Source: JAICLV01 sp036380925 (GTDB lineage Bacteria > Actinomycetota > Actinomycetes > Acidothermales > Acidothermaceae). Taken from it: a DNA stretch of 12,596 nt. The translations under genes and the position numbers were made by a program. Shown in pieces: positions 6,375 through 12,596 of the stretch. The DNA lies in contig DASVDW010000160.1 in NCBI GenBank assembly GCA_036380925.1, positions 1-12,596 on the forward strand, in the 5' to 3' direction. The notes under the pieces are model-generated. The model saw nothing but the letters and a program-made list of their open reading frames with translations. It did not search any database and had not been told where the DNA came from. Positions within the stretch are counted from its first letter, which is position 1. Every line of letters begins with the position of its first letter.

Positions 6375-8149
6375 GCGCGACGAACCTGCTCAGCGCCGAG
6401 GCGGTTTCCCTCTCGTACGGCGTGCGCCCTGTGCTGGACGACGTGTCGCTCGGCGTCGCCGACGGCGACCGGGTGGGCATCGTCGGCCGCAACGGCGCCG
6501 GGAAGACGACGCTGCTGCGGGTGCTCGCCGGTTTGGAGTCGCCGGACACCGGCCGGGTCGCGATGGCGAGCGGCCTTCGAGTGGGAATGCTCGCCCAAGG
6601 CGACGAGCTCGCACCGACGTCGGTGGTGCGCGACGCGGTGCTTGGCGAGCGCCGGGAGCATGACTGGGCCGCGGATCGATCGCGGCGCGAGATCGTCTCG
6701 ACGCTGCTGCATGAAGAGATCCTCGACCGCACCATCGCGACATTGTCAGGCGGCGAGCGGCGGCGTGTCGCGTTGGCCAGTCTGCTCATTGAAGACCCCG
6801 ATCTGCTGTTTCTCGACGAGCCCACGAACCATCTCGACGTCGAGACAATCGCCTGGTTGGCGCGTCACTTGGCCGGACGACGCGGGGCGCTGGCCGTCGT
6901 CACGCACGATCGCTGGTTTCTCGACGAGGTTTGCACCCAGACGTGGGAGGTCGACGCCGGCTCGGTCATGCGTTACTCGGGCGGCTACGCGGCGTACGTG
7001 CTGGCTCGGGCCGAGCGAGAACGGGTGGCGGCGGCGACCGAGGCTCGCCGGCAAAACCTGCTGAGGAAGGAACTGGCCTGGTTGCGGCGCGGCCCGCCGG
7101 CGCGCACGTCGAAGCCGCAGTTCCGCATCGAGGCGGCGAACGCGCTCATCGCCGACGAGCCGCCGGCGCGTGACCGCCTGCAACTGGCGACATTCTCGTC
7201 GGCGCGGCTCGGCAAGTCGGTGTTCGACCTGGAAGCCGGGTCGGTGCGGTTCTCCGACCGGCCCATCCTCGACGACGTCACGTGGCGCCTCGGCCCCGGC
7301 GACCGCGTCGGGCTGGTGGGAGTCAACGGCAGCGGCAAGACCACGCTGTTGCGAGTGCTGGCAGGCGCGCAGGCGCTGGACGGCGGACGGCTGCGGGTCG
7401 GCCAGACCGTGCGGCTGGGCTATCTCTCGCAAGATGTCGCCGAGCTCGATCCGACCATGCGGGTGCTGGAGGCCGTGGAGTCGGTGCGCCGGCGGATGAC
7501 GCTCGGCGACGGCCGGGAGCTTTCGGCGTCCGCGCTGCTCGAACGGTTCGGCTTCGCAAGCGATCGGCAATGGACGCCGGTCGGCGAGTTGTCGGGCGGT
7601 GAGCGCAGGCGGCTGCAGCTGCTGCGGTTGCTGATGGATGAGCCGAACGTGCTGTTGCTCGACGAGCCGACCAACGACCTAGACCTCGACACCCTCACCG
7701 CGCTCGAGGATCTGCTTGACGGCTGGGCAGGCACCTTGGTGGCCGCCTCCCATGACCGCTACTTCCTGGAACGGGTCTGCGACGAGGTCGTCGCGCTGGT
7801 GGGTGGCGGCGCGCTGGTCGGCTTGCCGGGCGGGGTCGACGAGTACCTCGCCGCACGAGCCAAGTCGAGTGCGTTCGGGCCGCCTGCCGCGCGCGACGTC
7901 GGCCAGGCGGCGCGACCCGGCGCGGCCGCGGCACGTGAGGCGCGCAAGCAGTTGGCGCGTGTTGAGCGGCAACTCGACAAGCTGCACGAGCGTGAGTCCG
8001 CCCTGCACGAGCAACTCGCGACGGTCGCGGCCGATTACCAGCAGGTCCAGGCGTTGGACGGCGAACTGCACGCGTTAGCCGACGAGCGCCGTCAGCTCGA
8101 GGAGGAGTGGCTCGCCGCCGCCGACATCGTCGAAGCTGGGCAGCAGTAG
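6371..8149 (+). CDS. ABC-F family ATPase, Uup-like (soluble, ribosome-associated type)
   Basis: Two ABC ATPase domains in one 592-aa chain without membrane segments, the ABC-F layout; members of this family act on the ribosome rather than in transport. Domain 1: Walker A 'GRNGAGKT' at 39-46, signature 'LSGGE' at 125-129, Walker B 'LLFLDEP' around 145-151, H-loop H179. Domain 2: Walker A 'GVNGSGKT' at 317-324, 'LSGGE' at 407-411, 'LLLLDEP' ending near 433, H-loop H461. The inter-domain linker (about 212-275) contains 'AWLRRGPPARTSKPQ', similar to Uup linkers. The C-terminal end (about 518-585) is charged and heptad-like, a coiled coil as in Uup. It starts at GTG 6371 within the ispE stop (GTGA overlap). 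Whether it resolves stalled ribosomes or protects against an antibiotic cannot be told from sequence. The conserved operon with rsmA suggests a housekeeping translation role. Confidence 0.92.
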   Translation: MSATNLLSAEAVSLSYGVRPVLDDVSLGVADGDRVGIVGRNGAGKTTLLRVLAGLESPDTGRVAMASGLRVGMLAQGDELAPTSVVRDAVLGERREHDWAADRSRREIVSTLLHEEILDRTIATLSGGERRRVALASLLIEDPDLLFLDEPTNHLDVETIAWLARHLAGRRGALAVVTHDRWFLDEVCTQTWEVDAGSVMRYSGGYAAYVLARAERERVAAATEARRQNLLRKELAWLRRGPPARTSKPQFRIEAANALIADEPPARDRLQLATFSSARLGKSVFDLEAGSVRFSDRPILDDVTWRLGPGDRVGLVGVNGSGKTTLLRVLAGAQALDGGRLRVGQTVRLGYLSQDVAELDPTMRVLEAVESVRRRMTLGDGRELSASALLERFGFASDRQWTPVGELSGGERRRLQLLRLLMDEPNVLLLDEPTNDLDLDTLTALEDLLDGWAGTLVAASHDRYFLERVCDEVVALVGGGALVGLPGGVDEYLAARAKSSAFGPPAARDVGQAARPGAAAAREARKQLARVERQLDKLHERESALHEQLATVAADYQQVQALDGELHALADERRQLEEEWLAAADIVEAGQQ

Positions 8150-8176
8150 TCGGAGACTTCACGACTTCTAGCTGTT

Positions 8177-8200
8177 CGCGTTTGACGCGCGAGAAGCGCG
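8177..8200 (+). other. Two alternative GC hairpins between the ABC-F gene and the CWB2 gene
   Basis: CGCGT (8177-8181) can pair with ACGCG (8185-8189) around a TTG loop, or CGCGC (8186-8190) with GCGCG (8196-8200) around GAGAA. The two share bases, so only one forms. A short CTTTT follows at 8217-8221, too distant and too short for a standard intrinsic terminator. It could weakly separate the rpfB operon from the next gene. Confidence 0.2.
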
Positions 8201-8227
8201 GGGAGGACCGGCCCATCTTTTGCGCTT

Positions 8228-8233
8228 GGGGGG
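8228..8233 (+). promoter_or_regulatory. Purine-rich ribosome binding site of the CWB2 gene
   Basis: A run of six G (8228-8233) lies 9 nt upstream of ATG 8243. This favours that ATG over the in-frame TTG at 8234, which would overlap the end of the G-run. Confidence 0.4.
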
Positions 8234-8242
8234 TTGGTCGCT

Positions 8243-10771
8243 ATGTCGCGCGTCGTTCGTCGTCTCACGACGGCATCCTTCGCTTCGATCCTTGCCGCGG
8301 GCAGCTCGGTGTACCTCGCCACCGCGAGCTCAGCGGCGACACCGGGCGACTATCAGGGCCCGTCGTCCGCCGGCGCGGGGTCGGTGAGCCACTATGCGCC
8401 GACCGGGCAGAAGCCGGAGAGCAAAGATTGGTTCGCCTACGGCTACTGGTGGGCTGACCTGTGGTCGGCGAGCGGTGGCCACCACATCTTCCAACTCGAC
8501 CGGACGAAGAACGCGTGGGTGGACACCGGCGTCTCGATTGACCCGCGGCCGAACACGAGCGCTGACGCGCTCTTCGACGGCCAGCATCTGTTCATCGCCT
8601 CCCACGTGTACACGGACTCGAGCGGCGGGCAGAGCGGAAACCCCGCGTGGCTGTATCGGTACGCGTTCGACGGGACCAAGTGGTCCGCTGACATGGAGCC
8701 GGCGCAAATCAACAACATGAGCTCCGAGACGCTGACGATCGCCGAGGAAGACAGTGGCAGCCATCGGATCTACGCGACATGGGCGCAGAGCAAAGCGGTC
8801 TATGTCAACGCCACCACAGGCGACGCGCGGACAGGCGCGGTGTCCTTTGGCGCGACGCCTCTCGCTTTGCATCTGCTGCCGCAGCCGGTGCCGAACAGCG
8901 ACGGGCTGACCGCCGATGACATCTGCGCCGTCGTTTCCTATCCAAGTCACATCATGGTGACGTGGAGCGACCAAACGCCCGACGCGTCCGGTGAGACCGG
9001 CTTCTACTACGCGATCCACGACAACAGCGAGGCGGCGTCGGGGAACTGGGGCGACTCAGGAGCTGCTGCCGCCGGCCCGCTGGAAGCGGACGACCACATC
9101 AATCTAAAGGCGGCCGGTGGACTCGTGTTCGCCGCTGTCAAGACAAGCAGGGACGACCCGGGAAACACGAGCTCGACCCGGACCTCCGATCCCCTGTTGC
9201 AGTTACTTGTGTTCACCCCCAGCGGCGACACCGGTGGATGGACGCCCTACACCGTGACGACCGTCGGCGACCACGGCACGCGTCCGATCGTCGAGGTCGA
9301 CCCGTCCGCTGGCGTCGTCCACGTCTTCGCCACGACGAGCGACAGCGGGGGATCAATCTTCGAGAAGACGGCGCCACTCAGCGATCTGTCCAGCTTCTCC
9401 GCAGCCGACACGGTCATCGCCGATCCGCAGTCTTCGGACATGAACAACGCGTCAGGCACGAAGCAGACCGTCGATTCGTCGACGGGGATGGTCGTGCTCG
9501 CGAGCAACACATCGACGCAGCGGTACTGGTACTTCGACGACGGCCAAGGGCCCCAGACGCCGGTGACGGTTGCCCCGACCGCGTCGTTCACCGCCGCCCC
9601 CACGTCGGGGCCGGCGCCGCTCACCGTGCAGTTCACGGACACATCGACCGGCTCGCCGACCAGTTGGGCGTGGGACTTCGGCGACGGCGCGACGTCCGAC
9701 GCGCAGAACCCGTCGCACGAGTTCGCCGCAGGCGGCCCGTACAGCGTGACCCTGACGGTTGGGAACGCTGCCGGCTCGAGCACCAGCGTGCCGACCACCA
9801 TCACGGTCACCTCGCCCACCGGCGGAGGCGGAGGTGGCAGCGGCGGCGGTGGCGGCGGCACGGGTGGCGCCGGGGAACCGGTGACCGTCGCAGGCGGCGC
9901 GGTCGAGCGGATCGCCGGCGCCGACCGCTACGCCACCGCGGTCGCCGTGAGCCGCGCGCAATTCCCGGACGGAAACGCCGGCGCCGTGGTGCTCGCCCGC
10001 GGTGACGACTACGCCGACGCTCTCGTCGGCGCCCCATTGGCGAAGGCGAAGAACGCCCCGCTGCTCCTGACGACAGGCGCGAGCCTGCCGGCCGGGGTCG
10101 AGACGGAGTTGCATCGGGTGCTGCCGACCGGCGGCACGGTCTACCTGCTTGGCGGCACTGCGGCCGTTCCCGCATCGGTGGCTGGCGAGATAACCGGCCT
10201 CGGATATCAGGTCGTGCGGTACGGCGGCGCCGACCGGTTCGCCACCGCGGTGGTGGTTGCTGGCGCGCTCGGCGATCCCAGCACGGTTTTGCTCGCCACC
10301 GGCACGAACTTCCCCGACGCGCTCGCGGCCGGACCGGCGGCGGCCCACGTCGGCGGCGCGGTGCTATTGAGCAATGGTTCGCAGCTTCCGGCGGCGACGT
10401 CGGCGTACCTCGCCGCGCACTCCGGTCCCGTCTACGCGATTGGCGGACCGGCGTCGCTCGCGGTCCCGACAGCCACCGCCGTGTTCGGCGCCGACCGCTA
10501 CGCCACGGCCGCCGACGTCGCGGCCAAGTTCTTCGCCTCGCCCGCCCGAGTCGGCATCGCGACCGGGGTGAGCTTCCCCGACGCGTTGTCGGGGGGCGCC
10601 TTGCTGGCTGGCGCTGACGCCCCGCTGGTGCTCGCGACCACCACCGCGCTGCCGAGCGCCACGTCGTCCTACCTGGTCGGCGTGACCGCCGCGACCGCGT
10701 ACCTGTTCGGTGGCACGAGCGTCTTGGCGCCGAGCGTCTCGAGCGCGGTGGAAAACGCGCTCGGGACGTAG
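8243..10771 (+). CDS. Secreted cell-wall-binding protein: beta-propeller-like N-terminus, PKD domain, three CWB2 repeats
   Basis: From ATG 8243 the protein is 842 aa. Residues 1-32 form a signal peptide: basic 'RVVRR', a hydrophobic stretch, and cleavage probably after A31 or A32 in 'SSAATP'. Residues about 35-435 are rich in Trp, Gly, Asp and beta-strand patterns such as 'LFDGQHLFIASHVY' and 'GVVHVFATTSDSGG', suggesting a beta-propeller; I recognise no catalytic motif and cannot name a family. A PKD domain covers about 445-522 ('WAWDFGDG' signature). A Gly/Ser linker follows (about 527-545). Three CWB2 repeats (from about 554, 657 and 747) carry the 'GADRYATA' and 'FPDAL' motifs. CWB2 repeats bind anionic wall polymers in clostridia; the actinobacterial ligand is not known to me. 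Expected location is the outer cell wall. It lies 93 bp after the ABC-F gene and probably has its own promoter. Confidence 0.92.
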   Translation: MSRVVRRLTTASFASILAAGSSVYLATASSAATPGDYQGPSSAGAGSVSHYAPTGQKPESKDWFAYGYWWADLWSASGGHHIFQLDRTKNAWVDTGVSIDPRPNTSADALFDGQHLFIASHVYTDSSGGQSGNPAWLYRYAFDGTKWSADMEPAQINNMSSETLTIAEEDSGSHRIYATWAQSKAVYVNATTGDARTGAVSFGATPLALHLLPQPVPNSDGLTADDICAVVSYPSHIMVTWSDQTPDASGETGFYYAIHDNSEAASGNWGDSGAAAAGPLEADDHINLKAAGGLVFAAVKTSRDDPGNTSSTRTSDPLLQLLVFTPSGDTGGWTPYTVTTVGDHGTRPIVEVDPSAGVVHVFATTSDSGGSIFEKTAPLSDLSSFSAADTVIADPQSSDMNNASGTKQTVDSSTGMVVLASNTSTQRYWYFDDGQGPQTPVTVAPTASFTAAPTSGPAPLTVQFTDTSTGSPTSWAWDFGDGATSDAQNPSHEFAAGGPYSVTLTVGNAAGSSTSVPTTITVTSPTGGGGGGSGGGGGGTGGAGEPVTVAGGAVERIAGADRYATAVAVSRAQFPDGNAGAVVLARGDDYADALVGAPLAKAKNAPLLLTTGASLPAGVETELHRVLPTGGTVYLLGGTAAVPASVAGEITGLGYQVVRYGGADRFATAVVVAGALGDPSTVLLATGTNFPDALAAGPAAAHVGGAVLLSNGSQLPAATSAYLAAHSGPVYAIGGPASLAVPTATAVFGADRYATAADVAAKFFASPARVGIATGVSFPDALSGGALLAGADAPLVLATTTALPSATSSYLVGVTAATAYLFGGTSVLAPSVSSAVENALGT
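9821..9878 (+). repeat. Low-complexity Gly/Ser linker coding stretch
   Basis: GGN codons interrupted by single AGC and ACG codons encode a flexible Gly-rich linker between the PKD domain and the CWB2 repeats. Codon third positions vary, so this is not a pure tandem DNA repeat. It could still vary in length between strains. Confidence 0.7.
9902..10768 (+). repeat. Three CWB2 cell-wall-binding repeat units
   Basis: Units begin near 9902, 10211 and 10481 with protein cores GADRYATA, GADRFATA and GADRYATA, each followed about 25-35 residues later by (Y/F)(A/P)DAL and then 'APLLL', 'GAVLL' or 'APLVL'. The first and third units share a 20-bp identical DNA segment (9917-9936 and 10487-10506), while unit 2 differs after the first 11 bases. 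CWB2 domains normally work as a trimer of repeats, so the set looks complete. Confidence 0.85.
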
Positions 10772-10800
10772 TTCGGTCGGCCCGGACGACGGACCAACTA
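10769..10800. terminator. Candidate bidirectional terminator made from the two convergent stop codons
   Basis: TAGTT (10769-10773) pairs with AACTA (10796-10800), and after a one-base bulge (C10774) GGTC (10775-10778) pairs with GACC (10792-10795). The loop is 13 nt. The stem starts on the TAG of the + strand CWB2 gene and ends on the TAG of the - strand MarR gene. No T-tract follows on either strand, but U-less terminators are common in actinobacteria. Evidence is the base pairing and the convergent position only. Confidence 0.45.
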
Positions 10801-11232
10801 GGCCTGCTCGAACGCGGCCATCGCTTCGGTCACGGCGGCGGCCAGCTGTTGCCGTTTGCGCGTGCCGAGCGCGCCGAGCGCGTGCGCCTCGGCCTTTCGA
10901 ACGTCGCCGCGCGCCTGGTCGACGCGCCGCCGACCGGAGGTGGTCAGCCGCACCAGCACTCCCCGCCGGTCTGCCGGGTCGGGCTCTCGGGTCACGAACC
11001 CACGCCGGGCCAGCCGGTCGATCCGGTTGGTCATCGTGCCCGAGGCGACCAGTGTCGCCGCGATCAGCGCGCTCGGCGACAGGCCAGCCGGCTGGTCGGC
11101 TTCGCGCAGCGCGACCAGGACGTCGTACTCCCACACTTCCAGGTCGCGCGCCGCGAGCGTCTCGCGTCGTCCGATCTCAAGCTGGCGCGCCAGCCTGATG
11201 ACGGCCGCGGTCAGTGCGTCGGTTTCGTCCAT
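10798..11232 (-). CDS. MarR-family transcriptional regulator (TamR/UrtR/HucR-like group)
   Basis: A dimeric winged-helix regulator of 144 aa from ATG 11232. The recognition region 'LSPSALIAATLVASGTMTNRIDRLARRGFV' spans about 51-80, and the wing 'DPADRRGVLVRLT' about 84-97. The N-terminal helix with 'LEVWEYDVLVALR' (W34, D37) recalls the MarR subgroup that senses urate or related carboxylates; the ligand here is inferred only. An in-frame GTG at 11250 would add six residues, but it lies inside a perfect inverted repeat. ATG 11232 is exactly 7 nt after a TACACT -10 motif, so I prefer the ATG, read as a leaderless mRNA. The gene is 48 bp downstream of tetR and converges on the CWB2 gene. The operators over its promoter suggest autorepression. 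Confidence 0.9.
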   Translation of the reverse strand: MDETDALTAAVIRLARQLEIGRRETLAARDLEVWEYDVLVALREADQPAGLSPSALIAATLVASGTMTNRIDRLARRGFVTREPDPADRRGVLVRLTTSGRRRVDQARGDVRKAEAHALGALGTRKRQQLAAAVTEAMAAFEQA

Positions 11233-11245
11233 GCGGGGCAGTGTA
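11233..11245 (-). promoter_or_regulatory. Putative leaderless -10 element of the marR gene
   Basis: On the minus strand TACACT (11245 down to 11240) fits TANNNT and is separated by 7 nt from ATG 11232, the spacing of leaderless actinobacterial promoters. The position of a -35 hexamer with a 17-bp spacer (11268-11263) reads TCAAGA, a poor match, and lies inside the 11261-11278 inverted repeat. Confidence 0.5.
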
Positions 11246-11255
11246 CGCACTGCCC
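11236..11255. promoter_or_regulatory. Perfect 8-bp inverted repeat, putative MarR operator 1
   Basis: GGGCAGTG (11236-11243), spacer TACG, CACTGCCC (11248-11255): an 8/8 perfect inverted repeat. It covers the -10 element and ends 3 bp before the marR ATG, a classic place for an autorepressor. The binding protein is inferred. Confidence 0.55.
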
Positions 11256-11260
11256 GCGGT

Positions 11261-11278
11261 TATCTTGACGTCGAGACA
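11261..11278. promoter_or_regulatory. Imperfect palindrome, putative MarR operator 2
   Basis: TATCTTGACGTCGAGACA has dyad symmetry in 7 of 9 half-site positions (core TCTYGAC/GTCRAGA). It resembles the 18-bp TATCTTGATATCAAGATA-type operators that I recall for the TamR/UrtR subgroup of MarR proteins. Its centre is 24 bp from the centre of the first inverted repeat, and it covers the expected -35 region. It lies wholly in the gap between tetR and marR. Confidence 0.5.
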
Positions 11279-11280
11279 CT

Positions 11281-11919
11281 TCACACTGGATCGGCGTCGA
11301 GGCGCGAGAGGCCGTTCCAGGCCAAGTTGACGACGTGGGCGACGATGTCGTCGCGCGCGGGTTCGCGGGCGTCGAGCCACCACTGGCCGGTGAAGGCGAC
11401 CATCCCCACGAGCATCTGGGCGTACATCGGCGCGAGCGATGTGCGGAACCCGTGGACGGCGAACGACATCGAGAGGATGTCCTCGGCGCGCGCGGCGACG
11501 TGGTCGAGCAGACTCGTCAACGTCCCGGTTGACGACCCGACTCCAGAGCCCCGCAGCAGGATGCGAAAGCCGTCGGTGCAGGTCTCCACATACTCAAGGA
11601 AGGCGGTCGCCGCCTGCTGCAGCACCTCGCGGGGGTGGCCGTCGGTCAGCGCCGCGGTGAGCATGCCCAACAGCCGTTCCGACTCGCGTTCGACGACCGC
11701 GGCGTAAAGCCCCTCCTTGCCGCCGAAATGCCCGTAGACAACGGGTTTCGACACGCCGGCGCGGTGCGCCACCTCTTCGATGGAGGTGGCGTCGAAGCCG
11801 CGCTCGGCGAATAACGCGCGCCCGACGTCGAGCAGCTGTTCGCGGCGTTGCGCGCCCGTCATCCGGGCGCGGCGGGGTGCGGGCACCACGCGATCGGCGA
11901 CCCCTGGCGGTGCGGTCAC
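11281..11919 (-). CDS. TetR-family transcriptional regulator next to a fatty acid desaturase
   Basis: A helix-turn-helix regulator of 212 aa if started at GTG 11919, or 193 aa from ATG 11862. The N-terminal DNA-binding region 'RREQLLDVGRALFAERGFDATSIEEVAHRAGVSKPVVYGHFGGKEGLY' is unmistakably TetR, with the HTH at about 45-65 in the longer form. The C-terminal ligand domain includes 'GQWWLDAREPARDDIVAHVVNLAWNGL'. GTG 11919 overlaps the desaturase TGA (GTGA), so the longer start would couple the two genes; the extra 19 residues look disordered (Pro/Arg-rich) and the ATG is also reasonable. TetR proteins control desaturases elsewhere (DesT in Pseudomonas, MadR in mycobacteria), so acyl-CoA-responsive control of its neighbour is a fair inference. 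Orthology to those is not established here. Confidence 0.9.
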   Translation of the reverse strand: MTAPPGVADRVVPAPRRARMTGAQRREQLLDVGRALFAERGFDATSIEEVAHRAGVSKPVVYGHFGGKEGLYAAVVERESERLLGMLTAALTDGHPREVLQQAATAFLEYVETCTDGFRILLRGSGVGSSTGTLTSLLDHVAARAEDILSMSFAVHGFRTSLAPMYAQMLVGMVAFTGQWWLDAREPARDDIVAHVVNLAWNGLSRLDADPV

Positions 11920-12596
11920 GACGCCCGCGCGGCGAGCTGGCGTTCCCGTTCTCGCTCGGCCACGAGCCGCGCCTTGATGCGCTCGGCGGACGGCCACCGC
12001 ACGTCGCGCACCCAGCCGAGCTTCTCGAACAGCCAGATGATCCGACCGCTGGAGTCGAGTTGCCCGCGCAGCACTCCGTGGCGCGCGGAGGTGGGGTCGG
12101 CGTGGTGCAGGTTGTGCCACGACTCGCCCATCGAGAACACCGCGAGCCACCACACGTTCCCGGACTTGTCGCGGCTGCGGAACGGGCGTTGCCCCGCCGC
12201 GTGGCAGATCGAGTTGATCGACCAGGTCACGTGGTGCAGCAGCGACACGCGCACGAGCGTGCCCCAGAAGAAGGCGGTGGCCGCCCCGGCGAGCGACATG
12301 CTCCACAGCCCGCCGACCAGCGGGGGCAAAACCAGTGACAGGGTCACCTGGAGCCAGAACAGCCGCGAGACCCGGACGATGTCGCGGTCGGCGATCAGGT
12401 CGGGCGCGTACCGTTTGGGGTCGGTTTGCTCGGGGTCGAACAGCCAGCCGATGTGCGCGTAGGCCAAGCCCTTGATCAGCGCGCCGACGCTGTTGCCGAA
12501 GCGCCACGGCGAATGCGGGTCGCCCTCGCGATCGGAGAACGCGTGGTGTCGCCGGTGGTCGGCGACCCAGCGCACCACCGGCCCTTCGATCGCCAT
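11916..12596 (-). CDS. Fatty acid (acyl-CoA) desaturase, 5' part outside the window
   Basis: A membrane di-iron desaturase that introduces a double bond into fatty acyl chains, probably delta-9 type. Only the C-terminal 226 aa or so are visible. The second His box HRRHH (segment residues 14-18) and third box HNLHH (161-165, in 'GESWHNLHHADP') are intact; the first HxxxxH box must lie upstream beyond 12596, so the ATG at 12596 is internal. Hydrophobic segments lie between the boxes ('LFWLQVTLSLVLPPLVGGLW', then 'LAGAATAFFWGTLVRVSLLHHVTWSINS'). The tail is charged (RERERQ). The stop TGA (11918-11916) overlaps the tetR GTG by 4 bp, implying one transcript. The overall pattern matches actinobacterial DesA3-like acyl-CoA desaturases, but the exact substrate cannot be read from this part. 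Confidence 0.9.
   Translation of the reverse strand: MAIEGPVVRWVADHRRHHAFSDREGDPHSPWRFGNSVGALIKGLAYAHIGWLFDPEQTDPKRYAPDLIADRDIVRVSRLFWLQVTLSLVLPPLVGGLWSMSLAGAATAFFWGTLVRVSLLHHVTWSINSICHAAGQRPFRSRDKSGNVWWLAVFSMGESWHNLHHADPTSARHGVLRGQLDSSGRIIWLFEKLGWVRDVRWPSAERIKARLVAERERERQLAARAS

Noticed and set aside
8182..8210. TTGACG at 8182-8187 as the -35 of a promoter for the CWB2 gene
   Set aside because: No TANNNT hexamer is found 16-19 bp downstream.
9821..9878. Simple-sequence tandem DNA repeat
   Set aside because: It is a coding Gly/Ser linker with mixed codons; only the amino acid sequence is repetitive.
11281..12507. Single 408-codon minus-strand frame suggesting a desaturase-TetR fusion
   Set aside because: Upstream of 11919 the frame is out of phase with the real desaturase and reads as Arg/Pro-rich noise. 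The real genes are two separate frames overlapping by 4 bp.
1..12596. Mobile element, prophage, CRISPR array or defence island
   Set aside because: No transposase, integrase, phage gene, spaced direct repeats, tRNA or attachment-site-like duplication is seen. Gene content is conserved actinobacterial core plus common regulators.

Overview
The window is high-GC DNA with tightly packed genes, GTG as well as ATG starts, and at least two starts that look leaderless. The gene order (rsmI, metG, tatD, rpfB, rsmA/ksgA, ispE) and the presence of a resuscitation-promoting factor place it in the Actinomycetota; tatD-rpfB-ksgA-ispE is a conserved actinobacterial arrangement also found in mycobacteria. 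I cannot name the genus. I see no mobile element, CRISPR array, tRNA, rRNA or integration site, so most of this is ordinary chromosomal core.

Left part (1-3203, + strand): the 3' part of rsmI (16S rRNA 2'-O-methyltransferase), metG (methionyl-tRNA synthetase, probably leaderless) and tatD (metal-dependent DNase). Middle (3204-8149, + strand): a 278-bp gap that looks regulatory, followed by a compact operon. The gap holds a direct repeat resembling MtrA sites, a possible -10 element, and a leader that can fold into a nested hairpin. The operon is rpfB, rsmA, ispE and an Uup-like ABC-F ATPase, with junctions of 34 bp overlap, 5 bp gap and 4 bp overlap. It joins peptidoglycan remodelling on exit from dormancy, 30S ribosome maturation, isoprenoid precursor supply and a probable ribosome-associated ATPase.

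Right part (8150-12596): a large secreted protein with a signal peptide, a probable beta-propeller N-terminal region I cannot assign to a family, a PKD domain, a Gly-rich linker and three CWB2 cell-wall-binding repeats. It converges on a minus-strand group: a partial fatty acid desaturase, a TetR regulator that overlaps the desaturase by 4 bp, and a MarR regulator with its own putative leaderless promoter covered by two inverted repeats. The two convergent stop codons are themselves part of an inverted repeat that could be a bidirectional terminator.

The most interesting material is in the regulatory DNA (rpfB leader, MarR operator, convergent stop-codon inverted repeat) and in the unassigned N-terminal domain of the CWB2 protein. 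I did not find convincing evidence of a wholly new multi-gene system.
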